NCBI RefSeq assembly: GCF_014083945.1
Contig: NZ_CP046444.1
Location: 1,984,001 to 2,048,000, forward strand
Source of the DNA: Granulicella sp. 5B5
GTDB taxonomy: Bacteria; Acidobacteriota; Terriglobia; Terriglobales; Acidobacteriaceae
DNA: 64,000 nucleotides
Direction of reading: 5' to 3'
Position 1 is the stretch's first letter. Each line of letters begins with the position of its first letter. Of the stretch, positions 24,539 through 34,200 are shown one piece after another. Both the position numbers and the translations under genes were made by a program. Below the pieces are notes generated by a model, which saw only the letters and a list, made by a program, of their open reading frames with translations, ran no database searches and was not told the origin of the DNA.

Positions 24539-24877
24539 ATGAAGTTCCACAGTGTTGCCGCCGCCACTCTCGCACTTGCAGTCTCTTTCTCTGGTGCCGC
24601 GTTCGCCGCACCCGCAACCAGCATCCATACACCTGTTCACGCCTTCTTTGGCAAGCCCCACACCGTGAAGGTTACGCTGCACAATGACGGACAGCAGCCG
24701 CTGACGCTGAAGGCCGGCGATCAGGAACTGACGCTGCAGCCCGGCAAGGAAGCAAACGTCAAGCTCGTTGAAGGTGACAAGGTCATCGCCGAGACAGCCA
24801 GCCCCGACCATGCGGCAGGATCGGTCATCCTCCAGGCCCTCGACACTCTGGATGGCGCTACGGTCCGCATCAAGTAA
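24539..24877 (+). CDS. Small periplasmic protein of unknown function
   Basis: This 112-residue protein has a clear signal peptide ending at AFA-A (FHSVAAATLALAVSFSGAAFA). An excellent AAGGAG lies seven bases before the ATG. The ~90-residue mature part alternates short strands (HTVKVTLHNDGQQPLTLKAGDQELTLQPGKEANVKLVEGDKVIA), which suggests a small immunoglobulin-like beta-sandwich. There are no Cys, metal-binding or catalytic motifs. The gene is monocistronic and divergent from pcrA. The family is not recognised. Confidence 0.75.
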   Translation: MKFHSVAAATLALAVSFSGAAFAAPATSIHTPVHAFFGKPHTVKVTLHNDGQQPLTLKAGDQELTLQPGKEANVKLVEGDKVIAETASPDHAAGSVILQALDTLDGATVRIK

Positions 24878-25069
24878 TTGAGGCCCGCTCAGGAGCACCA
24901 GCAAAGTCGACACGTACAGCCCTACGCATGATGCCGGTACGCCCCGCATCGTGGGTAGGACTGTCCTGTTTTGCTCGCGGGATTTTCCTGTTCAGTTTCC
25001 GGTCTCTGGCTGCGGGCAAATAGAATCGGCCTATCGACATTGGGGAACCTCTTATCCCTGCGCTCACCG

Positions 25070-25891
25070 ATGCCACAGCCTGCACACAGTTATGTTGGCC
25101 GTCTCGCGCCCTCGCCCACAGGGCTGCTGCACCTTGGGCATGCGCGAACGTTCTGGCGCGCGTTTGAGCGTGCTCGCGCTGCGGGTGGCAGGCTGTGGCT
25201 GCGTGATGAGGATCTGGACACGCAGCGGTCGAAGCCCGAGTTTGCTGAGGCAATGCGCGAGGACCTGCATTGGCTCGGCATCGAGTGGGACGACGAGTTG
25301 CGCCAAAGCCAGCGTGTGCCGATCTATCGCAACGCTGCCGAGCAGTTGGTGACGACAGGGTTGGCGTACCGCTGCGTGTGCAGTCGCAAAGACCTGCAGG
25401 CGGCCATGCAGGCCCCTCATGAGGACACGGACGAACCGGTCTACAACGGGCGCTGCCGTGAGAACAACACTGAACGAACATTCGATGCGGGCAGCAGTTA
25501 TCGGCTGCATGTGCCTGACGGAGAGCGCATTGCGTTCGTAGACGGCCACTGTGGAGCGCAGAGCTTCCTCGCCGGTTGCGATGCGGAGGCCGACTTCGGT
25601 GACTTCCTGATCTGGCGCAAAGATGGGTTGCCGAGCTATCAGCTGGCGTGCGTGGTCGACGATGCTGCAATGGAGGTCACGGAAGTAGTACGCGGCGCGG
25701 ACTTGTTGAAGTCGACGGCGCGGCAGATACTGCTGCAACGCGCGCTGGGGCTGCCGACGCCTGCGTACTACCACTGCGAGCTGATGCGCGACGAGGCCGG
25801 CGTGCGGCTCGCCAAGCGGCATGATGCGTTGAGCTTAAAAGCGCTGCGCGAATCCGGCCTGACATCCGGCCAGATTCGCGCAGGGTTTTGA
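25070..25891 (+). CDS. gluQ: Glutamyl-Q tRNA(Asp) synthetase
   Basis: This 273-residue paralogue of the GluRS catalytic domain lacks the anticodon-binding half. It attaches glutamate to the queuosine at position 34 of tRNA-Asp. The HIGH-equivalent is APSPTGLLHLGHART, and the KMSKS-equivalent is degenerate (RLAKRHDALSL). The zinc-binding segment CVCSRKD ... YNGRC is present. The start ATG at 25070 (PQPAHSYVGRLAPSPTG) is chosen because synthetase similarity begins there; a longer frame to 24971 adds an unrelated leader. Its substrate, queuosine-tRNA, depends on Tgt, which is also in this window (52.6-53.7 kb). Confidence 0.92.
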   Translation: MPQPAHSYVGRLAPSPTGLLHLGHARTFWRAFERARAAGGRLWLRDEDLDTQRSKPEFAEAMREDLHWLGIEWDDELRQSQRVPIYRNAAEQLVTTGLAYRCVCSRKDLQAAMQAPHEDTDEPVYNGRCRENNTERTFDAGSSYRLHVPDGERIAFVDGHCGAQSFLAGCDAEADFGDFLIWRKDGLPSYQLACVVDDAAMEVTEVVRGADLLKSTARQILLQRALGLPTPAYYHCELMRDEAGVRLAKRHDALSLKALRESGLTSGQIRAGF

Positions 25892-25898
25892 TGCGCAG

Positions 25899-28292
25899 CT
25901 ACTCGTCGTCTTCGTCATCGGGGCCGCTGGCAGCCATCTTGCGCTGCACCTCTTCGGGCGTGGCCATCTTGAAGTCGGTTGGCGGCACGCCACCGGCGAG
26001 GTACTTCACGAAGTAGTCCCAGCGGCGGCGCATGATGTACGGCGCCATGGCGCCATAGCCATGATGGACATTGGGGACCATGATCATGTCGAAGTTCTTG
26101 TTGGCCTTCATCAGCGCTTCAACGACGAGCAGCGTGTTGCTGGGCGGAACGTTGTCGTCCATGGTGCCGTGCACCAGCATCAGGTGGCCCTTGAGGTCCT
26201 TGACGTAGCCCTGGTTGGCCTGCGCTTCGTAGTTGTCCTCGCCGTTAGGATCTATGTGTTCAAGGCCTGCCCAGCGCTCGTCCCAGTCGTCCTCGTAGTC
26301 GCGGTTGTCGTGGTTGCCGCTCTCGGACCAGCCGACTTTGAAGAAGTCGGGGAAGTGGAACATGGCCGACGCTGTGGCGTTGCCGCCGCCGGAGTGTCCC
26401 CAGATGCCGACGCGGTTGACGTCGATCCAGGAGTAGCGCGCGGCGAGGTCCTTGATGCCTGCAACCTGGTCGGGGATGGTGTCGTCGCCCATCTCCTGCG
26501 GCGTGGAGGAGTGCGCATCGTGGAACTCCTTGGAGCGGCCGGGATTGCCCATGCCGTCGATGCAGACGACAACGAAGCCGAGGTCGGCGAGCGCCTGCTC
26601 ATCCCCCTTGGCCGCGGCAAAGCTGCGGCCCGAAAGCTCGCAGAGGCTTCCCTGCGGGCCGGGATAGACGTTATCGACAATGGGGTACTTTACATTGGGG
26701 TCGAAGTTCGTCGGCTTCCACATGATGCCTTCAAGCGGAGTAACGCCGTCGCGCGCCTTGACGGTAAAAGGAGTGGGCGGCTTCCAGCCAGTGGCGAGAA
26801 GCTGCGAGATGTCCTGATGAGCGAGCGTGACGAGCACCTTGCCGGTGTTGTCGCGCAGCACAGCGGTCTGCGGCGTGTCGATGGTGGAGTAGACATCGAC
26901 GAAGGAGCTGCCGTCGTCCGACGGTGTGATGACGTGGTTGGCGTGCTCGGGCGTCAGAAGCTGCTCATTCTTGCCGTCGAAGTCGACGCGGTAGTAGTTC
27001 TCGAAGTAGAGGTCGTCGCCCTTCTCGCGGCCGACGGCGGTGAAGTAGACGACGCGGTGCTTCTCATCGACGTTGAGGATGTCGCTGATGGGGCCGTCGC
27101 CATGCGTGATCTGGTTCTTCAGCTTGCCAGTCTTCAGGTCGTAGAGATAGATCTGCGCGTAGTTGCTGCGCTCGGAGACCCAGAGGAATTCGTCGGAGGC
27201 CGGCAGATACTTCCAGTCGGTCTTCGACTGCCAGCCGTAGTAGGTGGGGACATGCTCGTGGTAGACGTCGCGAACGTCGCCGGTGGCGGTGTCGGCGACC
27301 TTCACCCACTCGTCCTTGTGGTCGCGCGAGGTGGAGACGAAGGCGAGGTGCGAGCCATCGGGCGAGAACTCGACATCGGTCCAGTGGCCGTCGCCATTGC
27401 AGCTCACGTCGTCGCACTCCATGCTGCGGTGCTCCAGCGGCGCGATCTTCAGGCGCACCATCTTCGCGGAGTCGACATCGAGGATGACAGGCTGGATCAT
27501 CGTGACGTCCTTGTCGCCGACGAGAGGGTAGTGCCAGGCCTCAAGGTGCGGATGGCGGTTGGTGACGGGCACGAGGTACATCATGCCGGTCTTGCGCTCG
27601 TCCATCTGGAACGTGGCGATCTTCTTCGAGTCGGGCGACCAGGTGACGACCGCGCTGTCAGAGTGTGTCCAGCCGGCGTTGTCGGTCGCGTAGCCGAAGT
27701 CCTTGACGCCGTCGGTGGTAAGCGGGCGCTCCTTGCCGGTGGCGATATCGCGGACCCAGAGGTTGTTGTCGCGAATGAAGGCGCCGAGCTTGCCGTCGGG
27801 CGAGAGGTTGGTCTCTCCGGCGCGACGGCGCCCCCGTGGGGCCTCCTGCATTGCGGCCTTATCCTCAGTACATTTACTGGCCGCGGCGGCGCAGTGGAAG
27901 GTGCCGGAGCGGGCGATGATGGCGAAGCCGCCGTTGGACTCAGGGTAGTAGGCGCTGACGCCGAGGCGCTTCGCCTCAACCTGCCTGCCGGAGGCCGCAG
28001 TGAGCGCGGCGGCGAGCTTCGCGCTGTCGAAGGCAGGCGCGGTGGTGGTCTTGGCGGGGTCGGCGATCATGTAGGCCGTGCCGTCGGCGCCGGGGTCGCG
28101 GTAGAAGACACGACCATCCGACAGGTACTGCGGACGGCTGATGGTGTGGTGCACCAGGCCGTTGACGTTGTAGGACATCCAACGCTCAGCGCGCGTATAG
28201 TCCTGCGCGGTGTAGACCTTTTGCGCGAGCGCGGGCATAACAACGACGGCGGCGGCCGCCAGAAGAGGGGCAAGAAACCGGGGAGACGACAT
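25899..28292 (-). CDS. Secreted S9-family (dipeptidyl-peptidase IV type) serine peptidase
   Basis: This 797-residue protein begins with a signal peptide (SSPRFLAPLLAAAAVVVMPALAQ). An N-terminal beta-propeller of the DPP-IV type spans ~residues 30-520 (repeated W-S-P-D and F-S-P-D blades). The alpha/beta-hydrolase domain follows with nucleophile GIWGHSGGGNATASAM, acid LVHGTMDDNVPP and base PNVHHGYGA. Members cleave dipeptides from peptide N-termini and serve peptide nutrition in the periplasm. The C-terminal end is very acidic (GPDDEDDE). It starts 52 bases downstream of the dnaG stop on the same strand and converges on gluQ with seven bases between. Confidence 0.92.
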   Translation of the reverse strand: MSSPRFLAPLLAAAAVVVMPALAQKVYTAQDYTRAERWMSYNVNGLVHHTISRPQYLSDGRVFYRDPGADGTAYMIADPAKTTTAPAFDSAKLAAALTAASGRQVEAKRLGVSAYYPESNGGFAIIARSGTFHCAAAASKCTEDKAAMQEAPRGRRRAGETNLSPDGKLGAFIRDNNLWVRDIATGKERPLTTDGVKDFGYATDNAGWTHSDSAVVTWSPDSKKIATFQMDERKTGMMYLVPVTNRHPHLEAWHYPLVGDKDVTMIQPVILDVDSAKMVRLKIAPLEHRSMECDDVSCNGDGHWTDVEFSPDGSHLAFVSTSRDHKDEWVKVADTATGDVRDVYHEHVPTYYGWQSKTDWKYLPASDEFLWVSERSNYAQIYLYDLKTGKLKNQITHGDGPISDILNVDEKHRVVYFTAVGREKGDDLYFENYYRVDFDGKNEQLLTPEHANHVITPSDDGSSFVDVYSTIDTPQTAVLRDNTGKVLVTLAHQDISQLLATGWKPPTPFTVKARDGVTPLEGIMWKPTNFDPNVKYPIVDNVYPGPQGSLCELSGRSFAAAKGDEQALADLGFVVVCIDGMGNPGRSKEFHDAHSSTPQEMGDDTIPDQVAGIKDLAARYSWIDVNRVGIWGHSGGGNATASAMFHFPDFFKVGWSESGNHDNRDYEDDWDERWAGLEHIDPNGEDNYEAQANQGYVKDLKGHLMLVHGTMDDNVPPSNTLLVVEALMKANKNFDMIMVPNVHHGYGAMAPYIMRRRWDYFVKYLAGGVPPTDFKMATPEEVQRKMAASGPDDEDDE

Positions 28293-28344
28293 GCGGGGAT
28301 TCTACCAATGTGGCGGCGGTCCCCGCCAAAATAGTGGATTCTCT

Positions 28345-30159
28345 TTAGCGCTGACGCTCGCGGTTTAAACGCATCAACTCCTGCATCAGGCGCAGGCGCA
28401 TGGCCTCATCGCCGCGGCGTTCGGACTCGGCGATCTGCTGTGTGACCTCGCGCAGACGGCGGTCGACGTAGCGCTCTTGCAGGGCTTCGAGCGCTCCCTG
28501 CACCTTGCGATGGAAGACCTCGGGAGCCTCGTCCGCGGAGCCGGTGTGCAGCGCGCTGGCGAGCAGCGTGCGCGAGGCCTCGTCGGGCGCGGCATCAAAG
28601 GGGTTGTCCGGCGCGGGCGCGTTGACGAGCACCTCCATCACAGCAGCACAGGGAAGCTCGGCAAACCAGGACGGGTTTTCGCCGAGGCGTTCGGCGGCGA
28701 GGGCGCGCGCGGAGTCAGCTTCCGGCAGAACGAGCGCGCAGAGCAGGATGCGCTCGACCTCACTCACCCCCGTGGGTTGCGCGGCTCGGACGCTTTCCAG
28801 ACGCTGGTGGGCGGCCTGCTTGAGTTCCTGCCGCATCATCGCGCTCTCAATGCCGATTTTCTGCGCAGCGTTCTCCGCAAATTCACCACGGACGATAGGG
28901 TTCGTCTCCCTACGGATGATGGGCAGTAGATAGTTGAGCGCTTGTACCTTTCCTTGAGGTGTATTTATCGGGAAGATCGTTCTTGCTCGATTTATAGAAA
29001 ACTCCCAATATTCGCTCGAACTCTTTATCACCGCCAAGTAGTCGGCTATACCGCGCTCTCTGATGTAACGATCCGGGTCTAGGCCTCCTTCAAGCGTATG
29101 CACCCGCACACTGTAATTATGCTGCTGGAGCAACTCAATCGTCTTCTCCGTTGCCTTTGCACCGGCTTGGTCAGGGTCGAAGTTCAAGGTCGCAGTTGGC
29201 CGCCTAATGGATCCATCCACCGCAAAAGACTCCTGTAAATATTTGGATAGAAGCCGTAACTGTGCCTCAGTAAAAGCCGTTCCACTAGTGGCGATCACAT
29301 TCTTAATTCCGCCCATATAGGCCGAGATACAGTCCATCTGGCCTTCGACAAGTAGCACCAACTTCGTTTGACGCATCGCCTCCTTGGCCTTGTCGAGATT
29401 GAAGAGGACGTGGCCTTTTGTGTAGAGCGGCGTCTCCGGCGAGTTGAGATACTTGGGCCCGGCCTTCGCATCAACATCCGCCGAGTCGAGTGCGCGGGCA
29501 GTGAAGGCGATGGGCTTGCCCTGCTCGTTGTTGATCGGAAACGTGATGCGTTTGCGGAAGCGCGCATACATTGCGCCGGGGCTGCCATCCTCCTGCTCCT
29601 TCCAGCTGAAGAGACCACTGGCACGCAGCACCTCTTCGGAGAAGAACTTACCGAGGCGGTCGCGCATGTCGTTGAAGCTCTCCGGCGCGTAGCCGAGGCG
29701 GAAGCGCTCGATGGTCTCGGGCGAGACGCTGCGGCTGGAGAGATACTCGCGAGCGCGGGCGGCCTCCGGCGAGCGCAGGTTCTGCTGGAAGTACTGCGTA
29801 GCGGCCTCGTGCGCGTCGATGAGCTGCTTGCGCAGGCCAGCCGACTTCGCCTCCTCCGGCGAATTGAACTCGCGCTGCGGCAGCGGGATGCCCATCTTCG
29901 TCGCAACGGCACGAACGGCCTCGGGGAAGGTGAGCGACTCCATCTTCATCACAAAGGTGAAGACGTCGCCATGCTCCTTGCAGCCGAAGCAGTAGTAGCT
30001 CGCCGTGGCGGGATAGAGGTAGAAGGAACCGGATTTTTCCTTGTGGAACGGGCACAGGGCAGACCAGTTCGCGCCGGACTTACGCAGCTTGATGTAGTCG
30101 CCGACGATGCGGGCGATGTCGGCCTGCTGCTTTACAAGTTGTGCGAAGTTATCTGCCAT
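28345..30159 (-). CDS. dnaG: DNA primase, compositionally mosaic
   Basis: At 604 residues it has the usual domain order. The zinc-binding domain is CPFHKEKSGSF ... YYCFGCKEHG (C-x2-H and C-x2-C). The RNA polymerase core contains TOPRIM motifs LVEGQMDCISAY and LNFDPDQAG, and a helicase-interacting C-terminal domain follows. It makes RNA primers for chromosome replication. Two oddities stand out. The part encoded by ~28,880-29,360, covering TOPRIM and the next linker, is visibly more AT-rich with different codon choice than both flanks. Also, before NFDPD there are about 12 extra residues (QESFAVDGSIRRP). Both suggest a recombined segment. The reading frame is intact. Confidence 0.95.
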   Translation of the reverse strand: MADNFAQLVKQQADIARIVGDYIKLRKSGANWSALCPFHKEKSGSFYLYPATASYYCFGCKEHGDVFTFVMKMESLTFPEAVRAVATKMGIPLPQREFNSPEEAKSAGLRKQLIDAHEAATQYFQQNLRSPEAARAREYLSSRSVSPETIERFRLGYAPESFNDMRDRLGKFFSEEVLRASGLFSWKEQEDGSPGAMYARFRKRITFPINNEQGKPIAFTARALDSADVDAKAGPKYLNSPETPLYTKGHVLFNLDKAKEAMRQTKLVLLVEGQMDCISAYMGGIKNVIATSGTAFTEAQLRLLSKYLQESFAVDGSIRRPTATLNFDPDQAGAKATEKTIELLQQHNYSVRVHTLEGGLDPDRYIRERGIADYLAVIKSSSEYWEFSINRARTIFPINTPQGKVQALNYLLPIIRRETNPIVRGEFAENAAQKIGIESAMMRQELKQAAHQRLESVRAAQPTGVSEVERILLCALVLPEADSARALAAERLGENPSWFAELPCAAVMEVLVNAPAPDNPFDAAPDEASRTLLASALHTGSADEAPEVFHRKVQGALEALQERYVDRRLREVTQQIAESERRGDEAMRLRLMQELMRLNRERQR

Positions 30160-30433
30160 GGGGGGTGCGAGAAACTGTGCAACTTCCAGTGTAGGACCGA
30201 GACCACTGCGAAGGGGCGGATAGCGACGTTGGTAACGGTTGAAAACATGGGGCTAATCAGAATTTCCGGTTAAGATAGGGGGCGCAGCAACAACAATTTG
30301 CGGAGCTGTGTTCGTAACGCATGTACCCGCAACGCTGCCCAGCCGAAGGCCTAAAACCACGGCAGGCGGCAACAGGCATGGAAGGACCGGCGAGCTCGCC
30401 GATAGCGCTGCACAACAACCGTAGAATGGTGGG

Positions 30434-31228
30434 ATGCTGACGAGTGACGCGCGGGCGCAGTTGACGGTGGTGCTGGTCGGGGCTCGGAACCCGAGCAACA
30501 TTGGCGCGGCGGCGCGGGCGATATACGACTTCGGGTTCAGTGACCTGCGAGTGGTGAACGAGTACGCGGCGCCGTTTGAGGCGGCGCAGCTGGAAGATCA
30601 GAGCGCCGGCCTGCCGGAGGTGAAATCTGCCGTGCGGGCGAGCTCTGTAATGCAGCGGGCGCGGCGGTTCGATGCACTGGCCGAGGCGATTGCGGACTGC
30701 CAGCTGGTGGTGGGAACAACAGCGATCGGAGCGCGCGAGATGCGGCAGAAGATAGAGCCGATACGCGAGACCGCTCCGCGAGTGCGCGAGGCGCTGGACG
30801 GTGGGCTGCGTGTGGCATTGCTCTTCGGAAGCGAGAAGACAGGACTGACCAATGATCAGCTAAGCCATTGCAGCGTGCTGACGACGGTGCCGATGTATCA
30901 GCCGGAAGGCGAGCGGCATCTCTCGATGAACTTGGGGCAGTCGGTGGCTGTGTGCTTGTATGAGCTGTCGCGCGAGGGCTTCGACGGCATGCGCGAGCTG
31001 CCAGTGCTGCATGAAGCGGCGGCCACGGTGGAAGACCGTGAGCGGTTGACGCAGCTGCTGCTCGATGCAATGCACGTGACGGGCTACACGAGGCGCTATC
31101 CGCACAACGCGCATGAGCCGCTGGTACGGCAACTGGTGCAGCAGCTAGGCACAAGCCATCGCGAGGCGATGACCTGGATGGGGTTCCTGCGACAGGTGCT
31201 GCGGCGCGAGCAGGGCGAAACACAATAA
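30434..31228 (+). CDS. trmJ: tRNA/rRNA 2'-O-methyltransferase, TrmJ-like (SpoU family)
   Basis: This 264-residue SpoU/TrmH-family enzyme with the trefoil-knot SAM fold has motif 1 LVGARNPSNIGAAARA, motif 2 LLFGSEKTGLTNDQL and motif 3 YQPEGERHLSMNLGQSVAVCLYEL. A C-terminal helical extension (RLTQLLLDAMHVTGY ...) is shared with TrmJ, which methylates the 2'-OH of position 32 in tRNAs. Substrate assignment is by similarity only, so a related SpoU target is possible. It is divergent from dnaG and converges on the TonB-dependent receptor gene. Confidence 0.88.
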   Translation: MLTSDARAQLTVVLVGARNPSNIGAAARAIYDFGFSDLRVVNEYAAPFEAAQLEDQSAGLPEVKSAVRASSVMQRARRFDALAEAIADCQLVVGTTAIGAREMRQKIEPIRETAPRVREALDGGLRVALLFGSEKTGLTNDQLSHCSVLTTVPMYQPEGERHLSMNLGQSVAVCLYELSREGFDGMRELPVLHEAAATVEDRERLTQLLLDAMHVTGYTRRYPHNAHEPLVRQLVQQLGTSHREAMTWMGFLRQVLRREQGETQ

Positions 31229-31231
31229 AAA

Positions 31232-31263
31232 CAACCCCACGCCCAGGTTCGGGCGAGGGGTTG
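31232..31263 (-). terminator. Terminator of the TonB-dependent receptor gene
   Basis: CAACCCC (31232-31238) and GGGGTTG (31257-31263) enclose a second GCCC/GGGC stem. On the minus strand the hairpin is followed by TTTTTATTG. It therefore ends transcription of the receptor gene and may act in both directions. Confidence 0.88.
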
Positions 31264-31281
31264 CGGTTGGAGGAACGTGGT

Positions 31282-34200
31282 TTAGAACTGGACGCGGCCG
31301 GAGAACTGCCAGCGGCGGTTTCCACTTTCGCCACTCAGCAGGCCGAAAGAGCCGTTCGCGCTGGCGGGTGAGGGCGTGCCAGGCTGTGCCCCAGAGTAGT
31401 AGGCTGCCACAGCCTGGGTCTGCGCCATGGTGAAGGTAACCTTGTTGCTGCAGTCGAAGCACTCCGCACGGAAGATGAAGTTCATGCGCGTTTTGGGGAT
31501 GTTGAACTGGCGTTGAATCGCAGAATCAATATCGTAATGGCTGGGGGACCAGAGGTTGAGGTGGCTGCGGGGGGAGTCGCCTATCTTGGTGATAGGGCTG
31601 GCCGTGTCCCCGGCAGGAAGCGGGAAGTAGTTGAGGGTCTGGAAGGCAGTGCTGTCGAGCAATGGGGTCTGCGCGTAGTTGGCGTAGGTAACTCCGTGGC
31701 TGCCGAAGCCGCCATGGATGCGGATGGAGTTCTGACGGCCGGGGACAATATCGGGCATGCAGGTAGCGCCCGAGCCGAGTTCTCCACTGCAGCCAGAACC
31801 TGTGACGAGAATCGGCGTGCCGGAGTAGTAACTGAAGATCGGAGAGATCTGCCAACCGCCGAGAAGGTTCCGGCCAAACCAGTTGCCTCCCAAGAGCTTG
31901 TTGGCGCCGAAGGGCGATTTGACGTAGCCGAAGACATTGAGGTTCTGCGGTGTGTCCGTGGCGACGATGTCGCGGTCGGCACGGTTATTACCGGGGAGAG
32001 CGACCCCACTGGAGGAGGCTGCAGCCGGGACGGCGAAGGCACTGCGTGTGGTGCCGTCGTCGCCGATGTTGCGAGAGTACGTGTAGTTAAGAGTGAAGCT
32101 GACTCCCTTGTATTCACGTTGCTTGAGGGTGAGCTCGAAGGCGTTGTAGGAGATGTTGGCGATGTTGTCCCACTCAGGGCTGGGGGGGGCAGAGTACTGC
32201 GGGTAGGGACGCAGCATGCGAGCGATGGAGGCGGTGCTATTGCCGCCGCTGGCGGTCTGCACATACGAGGAGTAAGGCAGAACGACAGCCGAGGAAGCAG
32301 CCTGAGCGAGAGCCACGTTGCCAGGCGTCGCGGGGAGATTCAACACAGGGGTTTTGCCATCGGTACCAACGACCGAGGCGAGCCCGGGGAGGACAGCAGG
32401 ATTGACCTGGCCTGACCAGAAGCCCGGGACGCCTGCACCGGCGACGAAGTGGGACTCGCTGCCGGAGTAACCAACGGTAACAGTGAGGTTATTGGTGATG
32501 GCCCGCTGAATGGCCAGGTTGTAGAAGTTGAACTCCGGTGCACGGCCCGAGAGATAGGGGTCAGCATAGGCAGGAGCGCCACCCGCAGAGACATAGGTGC
32601 CAGCGGAGTTGAGGTAGTTGCCGATGCCGAGCGTCAGCGATGAGGCAGCGGGGCCAGCCGGGGTCGGAATGACGTAGCCAGGACCACCGAAGTTGGTGTT
32701 GGCTGCGCCAGCGGCGGTGAAGTCTGCGCTGTCATTCAGGTAGTAGGACGGGCCAGCAGCGGCGCCGGTGTTGACGGCTGGATTAAGAACGATGCTGGAA
32801 CCGAAGCCATCCTGACCGGTGCCGGTGGAGTCGCCAGCGCGGCCGCCGACGCCGCCAGCGCGGGAGTAAGCGAGAGCATAGCCTATGCGGAAGACAGTTT
32901 TGGGATCAGCGGCCCACTCAAGACCCAGGCGCGGGCCCCAGTTCTTCCAGTAGGTATTGACCGGGGTGCGGCACTGGCAGCTGATGGCGGCGCCACGGTT
33001 GCCTGCGTACTCAAGCTGGCCAGGCGAGCCGGTGAGGGGGTTGGTGGCATTGGGATTGAAGAAAGCCCAACGGTCCTGCGCCTCGTGATAGGGCGGGAGG
33101 TAATCCCAGCGCAAACCAAGGTTGATGGTGAGGTTGGGGCGTACCTGCCAGTTGTCCTGGAAGTAGGGCGACCAGGGATGGAAGCGCCCCCCGGTCTCTA
33201 CGAAGAGAGGCACCGAGGTAGCGCCGGAGTTGACGGCGCCGAGAAGGAAGCTGGCGTACGAGTAGCCGCCCTTGGTGGAGTCGAGCGAGGTGCCGGTGTA
33301 AGGCGCGGTGGAGGTTGCGGCAAAGGCCTGCGTGTAGATACCCGAGGGTGTGCTCTGCGCGGAGGTGTTGTCCTCCAGCCATTGGGTCTGGAAGCCAAAG
33401 GTCATGTTGTGCTTGCCCTTGGTCCAGCTGAGGTTGTCGACGAGAGTAAAGGCGTTGGGGACGACATTGTGGCTGGCGTCGGAAGCGCCGTTCTCTGTCC
33501 ACTCATACGGCGCGGTGGTGAAGAGCGTGGACGTGCCGAAGGTGGTGCCGGGGAAGTTGCCGGAAGCCTGGCCGACAGGCAGCCCGGTGATTCCAGCCGT
33601 GGCAGCGCTGTACTGGGTAAGACCTGCCGTGGGCGCGAGCACCGGCTGCGTGAAGCGCGTAAATCCGTAGCTGAGCTGGTTGACGAGATGGTCGGTGATA
33701 GGAATGGAGTGCTCGAGGATGAGCATGGTGGGAGCGAGATCGGAGCTGTCGCCGTTGGTATACGGCAGCGGCAGAGTGGCCCCGTAGCCAATGGACTGAC
33801 GGACGCCATGGATGTAGGTGAATGAAATGCGCTGGCCGTGGAAGAGGTCGTACGCGACGTTGGCGACGATCTCGTGGTTGTTATAGCCGCTAAGGCCGCC
33901 GACGAGGTAGTTGTTCACCAGGCCGGAGAGGTTCGGCGATGGCATGAACTTCTGCTCATACGCGGAGATGGACGAAATGGAAGTAGACGGCAGCACGTTG
34001 GCCGTAGGAACGCCGTTGACCAGCCCCATGTACGGCTGACGCGTGCAGGTGTTGCCGGTACAGGAGTTGGTGAGCGGGTTGTAAAGATAGTTGCCCGTGC
34101 CGAGCTGGGTGAAGTTGCCCTGCGTCATGAGCGTGGTGGGAATCGTGAAGGGCGCGGGCTGGACGCCGCTGGTGCCATGGAACTTGTCGTAGTTGACGAA

